A program made the position numbers and the translations under genes. The notes beneath the pieces are model-generated. The model was not told where the DNA came from, ran no database searches, and saw only the letters and a list, made by a program, of their open reading frames with translations. From Gracilibacillus sp. YIM 98692 (GTDB taxonomy: Bacteria > Bacillota > Bacilli > Bacillales > Amphibacillaceae), in NCBI RefSeq assembly GCF_010993965.1, contig NZ_WIXM01000006.1:128529-192528 (forward strand): DNA of 64,000 bases, given 5' to 3'. Shown here piece by piece: positions 57,587 to 64,000 of this stretch (the stretch's first letter is position 1; the number at the start of each line of letters is the position of its first letter).

Positions 57587-58483
57587 CTAAATATATTTCC
57601 ATTCTCCCAGAAAATGTTTCGTACGCTGATATCCATATATAATAAGAGATTCCTTTTCTTTTCGATTAATACTAAAATCCGTTGAGCTAATTTCCTCAAC
57701 TGGGAAAAATAATATTTGCTCAGCAGTCTGTTTAGAAATATACCGCGTATCATGTGCTTTTCTCATAGTACCAATAGTTGCTTTAAGCAAATCAATGGCA
57801 TTTTTAATTTTTTTATTATAATAATATTGATTAGGATCTGTTAACTGCATACCTAATACTGGGCGATAATCAGCGTCTGATCTTTCTTCGAATAACCACA
57901 ACGGAAAACTGCTTAGAATCATTCCATCCACTATTAAGCTTTTTTGACCGGAAAATGGGTTAGTGATTTGGCATGGCCGAAAAAAATAAGGGATAGAAAT
58001 ACTGCTTCGAACAGCTTTTGCTATAGGGAAATAGGAAGCATCAATATGGTAAAACCGCATTAAATCATCTGGAAATACTACAACTCTATTAAATGTTATG
58101 TCTGCAGCAACAATTTTCAGTTGATCAGCGTTCATGTCAGAGAAATACTTCACACCTTTTTTTTCTAAGCATGATTGCAGCCAGTTCTCAAAGTATTTCC
58201 CTCGATATAAGCCCATTGTTTTATATAAAGTTAACCACTTTAGAAACGGGATAGCTGAACTAATTTGGGATTGATCTAAAAATTGATCGATGTTTACATT
58301 TAAAAATATTTCCTTTAATTCTTTTGATTGATAACCAGCAGCAACAAGTGTTGCAAATAAAGCACCTGCTGAGGTACCAGCTACCTTACCAATAGTAATA
58401 TTCTTTTCCTCCAGTGCTTGTAGTGCGCCAATAAAGACAAAGGCCTTCACTCCACCACCTGAAAACACTCCATCAATTTTCAT
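57587..58483 (-). CDS. yqhO: Patatin-like phospholipase family protein YqhO
   Basis: A 298-residue putative esterase. It has the oxyanion motif FSGGGVKAF, the nucleophile S38 in GTSAG, and the catalytic Asp in LIVDGMILSSFPL. The patatin family hydrolyses acyl ester bonds; substrate here is unknown. No signal peptide, so cytoplasmic. The dyad is intact, so activity is likely. Confidence 0.88.
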   Translation of the reverse strand: MKIDGVFSGGGVKAFVFIGALQALEEKNITIGKVAGTSAGALFATLVAAGYQSKELKEIFLNVNIDQFLDQSQISSAIPFLKWLTLYKTMGLYRGKYFENWLQSCLEKKGVKYFSDMNADQLKIVAADITFNRVVVFPDDLMRFYHIDASYFPIAKAVRSSISIPYFFRPCQITNPFSGQKSLIVDGMILSSFPLWLFEERSDADYRPVLGMQLTDPNQYYYNKKIKNAIDLLKATIGTMRKAHDTRYISKQTAEQILFFPVEEISSTDFSINRKEKESLIIYGYQRTKHFLGEWKYI

Positions 58484-58560
58484 CCCATCACCCTATCGAT
58501 TTTAACACTTGTATATATATATTCTTCGTGTTAAACCAATAGAACGAAATAACATGAACA

Positions 58561-58989
58561 TTAATCGTCTTTTAATTCTGACTGTTTATGTATCTTTTTC
58601 AAACTCTCTACTCGCGTTGGGTCTTCCTCGAGGTATTGTACAAGGTCTCCAATACGATCAATGGAATTCCAGCTCAAATGGTGCTCTATCCCTTCCACAT
58701 CTGTATAAATATTTTCCTCATCTACACCAATTAACCGTAAAAATTGCTCCAATAATTCGTGTCGGTACACCAACCTTTTTCCGATTTTTTTTCCTTTTGG
58801 AGTTAAGATAAGACCTTGATATTTTTCATAATTCAAATAATCATCACGATCTAATTTCTGTACCATTTTGGTTACCGATGATGGCTGTACTTGCAATGCT
58901 TCGGCAATCGCAGAAACACGAGCATATCCTTTCGTTTCAATCAATAAATAGATTTGTTCTATATAATCTTCCATAGTTGGGGTTGGCAT
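58561..58989 (-). CDS. mntR: Manganese transport regulator MntR
   Basis: DtxR-family repressor of Mn uptake genes, active when Mn is bound. The 142-residue protein begins [14 protein letters not shown] with ligands D8 and E11. It has the recognition helix [12 protein letters not shown] and the downstream metal residues in [12 protein letters not shown] and [10 protein letters not shown]. The frame extends to 59013, but ATG 58989 follows GGAGGAG and gives exactly the B. subtilis length. Confidence 0.95.
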   Translation of the reverse strand: MPTPTMEDYIEQIYLLIETKGYARVSAIAEALQVQPSSVTKMVQKLDRDDYLNYEKYQGLILTPKGKKIGKRLVYRHELLEQFLRLIGVDEENIYTDVEGIEHHLSWNSIDRIGDLVQYLEEDPTRVESLKKIHKQSELKDD

Positions 58990-59228
58990 TTTTCTCCTCC
59001 ATTCGTTCATCAATCATTCATGTAAATAAAAGCATACAATAGAATAAACAATCAGACAAGAATTCCAAACAAGCTATTATTTTAACATATTCCTTATCCT
59101 ATTTGTTATCTTAATGATTGAATTCCACAAAAATCGAACAATGTTTGCAAATTATTCTTTATTTCAGTAAAAGAAATGATATAATCTTTTTTAGGAGAAT
59201 TTTTAACAAAATATTGGGGGATAAAAAC

Positions 59229-59624
59229 ATGACAGAATTATATATCTTGCTTGCCATTTTAGTAGCATTTATATTATTTTCCGTATACAAATACTTTAAG
59301 CAAAAAAAAGTTTTAACAACATTAACGGAAGAAGAGTTTAGACAGGGTTACAGAAAAGCCCAATTAATTGACGTACGTGAACCTAAAGAGTTTGATGGTG
59401 GGCACATTCTAGGTGCTCGTAATATACCTCTTACTCAGCTAAAACAACGCTTAACGGAACTGCGTAAAGATCAGCCTGTTTATTTGTATTGCCAAAGTGG
59501 TGCCCGTTCCGGAAGAGCAGGATTAGTGCTTCATAAAAAAGGATATCACAAATTATACCACTTGCAAGGTGGTTATAAGAAGTGGACAGGCAAGATAAAG
59601 ATAACAAAAAAATTAGATTATTAA
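59229..59624 (+). CDS. yqhL: Membrane-anchored rhodanese-like protein YqhL
   Basis: A 131-residue protein with an N-terminal transmembrane helix (about 3-21) and a cytoplasmic rhodanese domain with DVREPKEFDGGHI and the active-site loop C88-Q-S-G-A-R-S. The cysteine is present, so sulfur transfer is possible. In B. subtilis YqhL affects sigma-W activation under stress. The long upstream frame is ignored; ATG 59229 follows GGGGGA. A terminator follows immediately. Confidence 0.88.
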   Translation: MTELYILLAILVAFILFSVYKYFKQKKVLTTLTEEEFRQGYRKAQLIDVREPKEFDGGHILGARNIPLTQLKQRLTELRKDQPVYLYCQSGARSGRAGLVLHKKGYHKLYHLQGGYKKWTGKIKITKKLDY

Positions 59625-59627
59625 TTT

Positions 59628-59660
59628 AAGAACTAGGGTGCTTCCCCTAGTTCTTTTCTA
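59628..59660 (+). terminator. Terminator after yqhL
   Basis: Stem AAGAACTAGGG/CCCTAGTTCTT followed by TTTC on the plus strand, just past the stop codon. Confidence 0.85.
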
Positions 59661-59758
59661 TTCTTTTATTTGATTTCATCCCTTTTGTATAAACAACTTG
59701 GTATCCGTGCAAAATAGAAAAAAACACCCTTATATCGTTAGATATACGAATAGGATGG

Positions 59759-61411
59759 ATGTCAATGCAAATACCAAAAACAATGGATAAAGAATATATT
59801 TCAAGTTTCACAGAAGTTACAGAAAGCCCTGCTAAACTTTGTAGCTGGGAACTTTTTCAGAAATCTTATCAAATCGCTGAAACAATGAAAGTTTCGGATT
59901 TTAATCAACTTGTGAGTCCTTCGTTTTTACCAAAAATGGATTTTTTACCACATCAAATAGAATGTGCGGAAAGAGTCATACAAGAAATGAATGGAAGAGC
60001 CTTGTTAGCTGATGAAGTCGGACTGGGTAAAACGATTGAAGCAGGACTTATATTAAAAGAGTATTTGATGAGAGGGATGGCAAAAAAAGTTCTAATCCTT
60101 GTTCCCGCGTCTCTTGTTAATCAATGGGCATTGGAATTAAGCCAGAAATTTTATATTCCTGCAGTTACAGCTCGAAAACGAGTTAACTGGAAAGAAGCCA
60201 ATATCATCATCACAACACTAGATACAGCAAAAAAAGGAAAGCATCAAGAAGAAATACTGAATCAAAGCTATGACTTTGTAATCGTAGACGAGGCTCATAA
60301 ATTAAAAAACCACCAAACTAAGAACTTTGCATTTGTTCAAGCTTTGAAAAAAAAATATTTGTTATTATTAACTGCTACCCCCGTTCAGAATAAATTAACG
60401 GATATTTTTAATTTAATTAGCTTAATCAAACCAGGCTACTTAGGAACATATGAAGAATTTGTGAAAACATATCGCCATCAACAAAAGAAAATAGACGATG
60501 ACCCTTATTTAAAACAACTCGTTAATAAGGTGATGATTCGTAACCGTAGAAAAGATACTGGTGTGCAATGGACAAACCGGCACATTGATACAATATGGGT
60601 AGACTTTTCAGAAGAGGAACAACAATTTTACAACACTTTGGAACAATTTTTTCAATCTAGCAGTCATGTTTCTGGTGTTACATATAAAAGAGAATTTTGC
60701 TCCTCTCGTGAAGCTTGTTATCTATCCCTAAAAAAATGGATAAATCTCAATGAGAAAGCGGAGAACACTCCATTGTTAGAAATGGTAAAACAAATAGAAC
60801 ATTTACCACATCATGCTAAAGCAAAAAAACTAGTCGATTTAGTTAAGCAATCGAATGAAAAGTTTATTATTTTTACTGAATATCGAGCTACACAAATATA
60901 TTTACAATGGATGCTGCAGCAAGAAAATATCAAGTCCGTTCTGTATCGAGGTGGATTCAAAAAAGGGAAAAAGGACTGGATGAGACATTTATTCCAAAAT
61001 TATGCTCAAGTAATGATTGCAACTGAAGCTGCCGGAGAAGGTATTAACTTACAATTTTGTCATCACTTAATTAATTACGACTTACCATGGAATCCAATGC
61101 GCCTTGAACAAAGAATTGGCCGGATTCACCGATTTGGTCAAGAGAATGATGTACAAATTTATAATTTTGCTATTAGAAACACCATTGATGAACATGTAAT
61201 AGAATTATTGCATCATAAGATTAATTTATTTGAAAACGTCATTGGTCAATTAGACCAAATTCTGACTAAATTGGAATTAAATGATCTTGACGATGAGGTT
61301 GAAAAAATATTTACTGAATCGAAATCCATTGGAGAAACCAAAATTAAATTAGATAATTTAGCTTCTGTTATTCACTCTATAAATGATGAAGAAAAAGTAG
61401 GTGAAGCATGA
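59759..61411 (+). CDS. yqhH: SNF2-family DEAH helicase YqhH
   Basis: A compact 550-residue SNF2/Rad54-like translocase: Walker A DEVGLGKTIEAG with K91, DEAH at 177-180, motif III LTATPVQN, and the C-terminal helicase lobe with TEAAGEGINLQ and QRIGRIHRFGQ. It has no added DNA-reading or nuclease domain. The family (RapA/HepA-like) may remodel protein-nucleic-acid complexes such as RNA polymerase, but no role is proven for YqhH. It overlaps yqhG, so the two act together. In B. subtilis the pair lies next to gcvT, which is not here. A second ATG at 59765 is an alternative start. Confidence 0.88.
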   Translation: MSMQIPKTMDKEYISSFTEVTESPAKLCSWELFQKSYQIAETMKVSDFNQLVSPSFLPKMDFLPHQIECAERVIQEMNGRALLADEVGLGKTIEAGLILKEYLMRGMAKKVLILVPASLVNQWALELSQKFYIPAVTARKRVNWKEANIIITTLDTAKKGKHQEEILNQSYDFVIVDEAHKLKNHQTKNFAFVQALKKKYLLLLTATPVQNKLTDIFNLISLIKPGYLGTYEEFVKTYRHQQKKIDDDPYLKQLVNKVMIRNRRKDTGVQWTNRHIDTIWVDFSEEEQQFYNTLEQFFQSSSHVSGVTYKREFCSSREACYLSLKKWINLNEKAENTPLLEMVKQIEHLPHHAKAKKLVDLVKQSNEKFIIFTEYRATQIYLQWMLQQENIKSVLYRGGFKKGKKDWMRHLFQNYAQVMIATEAAGEGINLQFCHHLINYDLPWNPMRLEQRIGRIHRFGQENDVQIYNFAIRNTIDEHVIELLHHKINLFENVIGQLDQILTKLELNDLDDEVEKIFTESKSIGETKIKLDNLASVIHSINDEEKVGEA

Positions 61412-62217
61412 TGGAATTAGAAAATATAAATCATTTTCTCGAAAGCTTTTTTTCTCTATACGACTGTCCAATAGACCGGCCCGAAAAAAATCTTTTTAGC
61501 ATTCAATTAAATAGAGAACTAGACGAGGCCTTAATGAACCGCCCTTTTTATTGGCACTACATGGATAAACTGGGGCAGCAAGGGGCTCCTATGACTCTAA
61601 AACTTAATACAGACCCTGAATCGGAAGAAAAGGGTTTTGAATGGATACATTTTGGCAGTCCACGCTTACAACAAATATTTTCTTATATCCAACAACAAGC
61701 CATGTACACATTACTTTATGAAAAATCAGATGGCGTTACTAAAACCGCTTTATATCCATGGCTTGTTGGTAACATAAAAGTCAGTTACCTTGGCAAACAA
61801 AAAAAAGAAGAGATCTTTTCTATTGGATTACATTTAATTAATGGAATAATGTTGAATAATATGATGAAAAAGCTTGAAAACATACCTTTCCAGAGAGTTA
61901 TGAGTGATTATAGTTACACATTATCTCCTATTATAAAACCACCAAGCGGATTTTATAGAATTTTTCAATATATTGAGAATGAAATATCAACCCACGACAA
62001 TAGCTGGGCAATAGCCTCATTAAAAACATTACAGGAAGAAAAGGAGTTATTAGATTATTTCTTTCAACATAATAAGGATGTACAAGAGTTTTATGAAAAT
62101 GAAGAGAGACATTTAACAGAACGATTAGAACCTAAAATCGAAATCTCCATTATCAATGCTGGTCTCTTTTATCTTTCTGCACAAACGGTACAAAAACTTA
62201 TCCAAACTCTTCAGTAA
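61408..62217 (+). CDS. yqhG: YqhG family protein of unknown function
   Basis: A 269-residue soluble protein with no recognised domain. The N-terminus (INHFLESFFSLYDCPI) and central PRLQQIFSYI match the YqhG family, which always accompanies the YqhH helicase in Bacilli. The start ATG overlaps the yqhH stop (ATGATGG), a sign of translational coupling and perhaps a physical complex. A role as helicase adaptor is inference. Confidence 0.85.
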   Translation: MMELENINHFLESFFSLYDCPIDRPEKNLFSIQLNRELDEALMNRPFYWHYMDKLGQQGAPMTLKLNTDPESEEKGFEWIHFGSPRLQQIFSYIQQQAMYTLLYEKSDGVTKTALYPWLVGNIKVSYLGKQKKEEIFSIGLHLINGIMLNNMMKKLENIPFQRVMSDYSYTLSPIIKPPSGFYRIFQYIENEISTHDNSWAIASLKTLQEEKELLDYFFQHNKDVQEFYENEERHLTERLEPKIEISIINAGLFYLSAQTVQKLIQTLQ

Positions 62218-62229
62218 ACAAAAAAAGAA

Positions 62230-62335
62230 GCTGACTCAAAAGCCAGCTCCATTGTACACGCAACTGGAATATAGTTCCTTTTACTACATGGCCTCAGTAT
62301 AGGTATCTAGCAATATTCCAGTTGCCAAACTGTAA
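62230..62335 (-). repeat. Short terminator-bearing repeat, copy 2
   Basis: Related to 44850-44922. It contains AGCTG....CAGCT, read on the minus strand as a hairpin followed by TTTTTTT, which can end the aroK-yqzE transcript. It also has a 13-bp inverted repeat GCAACTGGAATAT / ATATTCCAGTTGC at its ends, spaced by about 40 bases. Confidence 0.7.
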
Positions 62336-62363
62336 ACTGAACTAATGAGACAGCGCCATTTAA

Positions 62364-62549
62364 TCATTTCTTTTTCTGTAGCAATAAACGAAATGCAAAT
62401 GGCAGTACTCCAAACCATTTGTTTGAATACGCGATCGGTTCTTCTTTTTCATCCTTCTTCAACTTTTTGCGTTCATCTTTTGGTGTATCCATATATTTAA
62501 CAATTTTCTGTGTCATATACTTGACATATTCCTCACTTGGCAAGTTCAT
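62364..62549 (-). CDS. yqzE: YqzE family small protein
   Basis: A 61-residue protein beginning MNLPSEEYVKYMTQKIVKYMD, with a charged linker (KDERKKLKKDEKEE) and a C-terminal WFGVLPFAFRLLL hydrophobic stretch. It matches the B. subtilis YqzE family, which lies beside the comG operon. An upstream in-frame extension to 62582 lacks a ribosome site. Function unknown; in B. subtilis it is read with late competence genes, but here it is on the opposite strand to comGA. Confidence 0.82.
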   Translation of the reverse strand: MNLPSEEYVKYMTQKIVKYMDTPKDERKKLKKDEKEEPIAYSNKWFGVLPFAFRLLLQKKK

Positions 62550-62617
62550 CACACCTTTGTTTTTGCTACTAGTTTTGTACAATAGCTGCAGTAATATACA
62601 TGTTCTTCATAAAGTCA

Positions 62618-63109
62618 TTATAAATATCCAATGATCTCGTTTTTTAATTGTTCCACAGTTTTGCCATCAGTATCAATGGTCACATCTGCCACTTCTAAAT
62701 ATTTTGGGGTTCTCTGAATTAAAAGTTCTTTTTTATCACGGTCTTGATTATTCCAAATCGGCCTTGATCCATCATTTATCAAACGTCTTTTTATTTCTTC
62801 CCAAGAAGTTTGCAAAAAAATAACGGTCCCGTGTTGCTCTAACCATTTACGATTTTCTTCTTTTTCTATAATGCCTCCACCTGTCGCTATGATGGCATTT
62901 GTTTTATTCGTCGATTTTAGCACTTCAGTTTCATATTCCCTAAAGGTTTTCTCCCCTTTTTTTGCAAATATTTCTGGTATAGTTTGTTTATATGTTTTTT
63001 CGACCAAATCATCCGTATCTTGCACTTCCATATGTAATGATTCCTTTAATGCAGAAGCTATACTAGTTTTTCCACTGCCCATAAATCCAACTAAATAAAT
63101 ACTTTTCAT
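62618..63109 (-). CDS. aroK: Shikimate kinase
   Basis: Phosphorylates shikimate in aromatic amino-acid synthesis. The 163-residue protein has Walker A G8-F-M-G-S-G-K-T, shikimate-binding D33 and R57, the G77-G-G loop, and the lid R116 in GSRP. The frame continues to 63235, but the ATG at 63109 follows GGAGG by 5 nt, and the extension would run into the comGA promoter. It is divergent from comGA and upstream of yqzE. Confidence 0.94.
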   Translation of the reverse strand: MKSIYLVGFMGSGKTSIASALKESLHMEVQDTDDLVEKTYKQTIPEIFAKKGEKTFREYETEVLKSTNKTNAIIATGGGIIEKEENRKWLEQHGTVIFLQTSWEEIKRRLINDGSRPIWNNQDRDKKELLIQRTPKYLEVADVTIDTDGKTVEQLKNEIIGYL

Positions 63110-63216
63110 AACTACCTCCGATTTGTTTCCATATTTTTTCTTTTTCATGCAGGAATTTCTCAATGGCTGACGAATATTAATATTGTACCATGATAAAATA
63201 GGAGGTGAAATAGAAA

Positions 63217-64000
63217 TTGAACAAAGCTTCTGCACTCTCGAACCGAATTATTCAAGAGGCCATTAAAGCAGGAGCATCAGATATTCATTTTAGCCCCCAA
63301 GAAACTAAAGTAGACATTTATTTTAGAATTAACGGAAGGAGATGTTTTCATTATTCTATCACTTATGAGCAGTACTCCTTCATTCTCACCTATTACAAAT
63401 TTACTGCTAAAATGGATATTGGTGAAATGCGGAAACCTCAGCAAGGAACCATTTCAACTAACTTTCAAAGTCAGGCCTTTTCTTTAAGATTGTCTACCCT
63501 TCCAGCAAATGCTTCTGAAAGCCTCGCCATTAGAATTTTACCTCAAGATGAGATTCATACACTCGATCAAATTTCCCTTTTTCCAAATCAATATAAAACG
63601 ATACTGCAATGGCTAAATCATCGATCAGGTATTATTTTATTCACCGGACCCACCGGATCTGGGAAAACAACTACATTATATGCTATCCTTCAAGCCTTCA
63701 TGGATCAAACTCCTTTTCAAACGGTAACGTTAGAAGATCCAGTTGAAAAGAGAATCGATCATATTTTACAAGTCCAAGTAAATGAACATGCAGGGATGAC
63801 TTATGATGCTGGGCTGAAAGCAGCTTTACGACATGATCCAGATATTATTATGGTAGGAGAAATTCGAGACCAACAAACCGCGAAGTTTGCTTTTAGAGCA
63901 TCTAACACTGGTCACTTAGTGTTATCAACATTACATGCTAATAATGGACCAAGTACGATTAACCGATTATTAGATATGGGGATCAAATCGATTGATTTAC
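63217..64000 (+). CDS. comGA: Competence pilus assembly ATPase ComGA (partial)
   Basis: Cytoplasmic GspE/PilB-type ATPase that powers assembly of the competence pseudopilus for DNA uptake. The window holds 261 codons from a TTG start (63217, after AGGAGGTG) to the edge, with no stop. Visible are SDIHFSPQE near the N-terminus, Walker A GPTGSGKTTT with K150, the Asp box LEDPVEKR, Walker B IIMVGEIRD, and the His box GHLVLSTLHAN. The gene continues beyond the window, presumably into comGB. I found no convincing ComK box in the 107 bases upstream. Confidence 0.93.
   Translation, partial: MNKASALSNRIIQEAIKAGASDIHFSPQETKVDIYFRINGRRCFHYSITYEQYSFILTYYKFTAKMDIGEMRKPQQGTISTNFQSQAFSLRLSTLPANASESLAIRILPQDEIHTLDQISLFPNQYKTILQWLNHRSGIILFTGPTGSGKTTTLYAILQAFMDQTPFQTVTLEDPVEKRIDHILQVQVNEHAGMTYDAGLKAALRHDPDIIMVGEIRDQQTAKFAFRASNTGHLVLSTLHANNGPSTINRLLDMGIKSIDL

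Noticed and set aside
63110-63216. ComK box upstream of comGA
   Set aside because: T-rich stretches are present but not the AAAA-N5-TTTT pairs at the right spacing.
1-64000. CRISPR arrays, prophage, insertion sequences, tRNA or rRNA genes
   Set aside because: None seen: no regular short repeats with spacers, no transposase or integrase other than housekeeping XerD, and no tRNA-like cloverleafs noticed by eye.

Overview
The window is a 64 kb piece of a low-GC, spore-forming Bacillaceae chromosome. Gene order and protein sequences follow the Bacillus subtilis yqk/yqj/yqi/yqh arm from spoIIA to comG. The repeat content and an OLE RNA locus point to a halophilic or alkaliphilic relative such as Oceanobacillus or Virgibacillus; that placement is inference, made without a database search. 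No tRNA, rRNA, prophage, transposase or CRISPR array was seen.

Layout. 1-8.6 kb: spoIIAB, spoIIAA and dacF; the nucleoside catabolic set deoB-punA-pdp; xerD, yqzK, fur and spoIIM. 8.7-22.7 kb: an endonuclease Q-like PHP protein and nudF, then mostly single genes (aldo/keto reductase, HesB-like protein, SDR, glycerophosphodiesterase, RNase Z, DNA polymerase IV, PepT-like peptidase, the tiny stressosome protein Prli42, the bacilliredoxin BrxB), a sensor kinase paired with a Med-like protein, a TerC protein and a TRIC-type channel. 22.7-31.3 kb: a frameshifted ion-channel-like gene and an altered bkd locus (bkdR-buk-lpdV-bkdAA-bkdAB-bkdB). This locus lacks ptb and bcd, has a butyrate kinase with eroded motifs, and has a BkdR-like regulator without the sigma-54 contact loop. 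31.3-41 kb: aspartokinase, a LysM-CAP protein, spo0A, spoIVB, recN, argR, tlyA and dxs.

41-43.3 kb holds the most striking locus: dxs, oapA, a 605-nt structured noncoding stretch, then ispA. This is the synteny of OLE RNA (ornate, large, extremophilic) and its membrane partner OapA. The noncoding stretch closes with a 10-bp stem joining its two ends, and OapA carries a DxxxD motif. 43.2-48.8 kb is the housekeeping run xseB, xseA, folD, nusB, yqhY, accC, accB. 48.9-54.1 kb is the complete eight-gene spoIIIA operon (feeding channel, sigma-E type promoter). 54.2-64 kb carries efp, papA, aroQ, yqhR, yqhP, yqhO, mntR, yqhL, the SNF2 helicase/YqhG pair, yqzE, aroK and the start of the comG operon. 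The gcv genes found here in B. subtilis are absent.

Functionally the window is dominated by sporulation: the sigma-F switch, the Spo0A master regulator, the SpoIVB signalling protease, SpoIIM, the SpoIIIA complex, and possibly a phosphorelay input kinase. Around these sit isoprenoid, fatty-acid and DNA-repair housekeeping genes. Two families of dispersed intergenic repeats lie between genes: a palindromic element in three copies at different stages of deletion, and a short terminator-bearing repeat in two copies.
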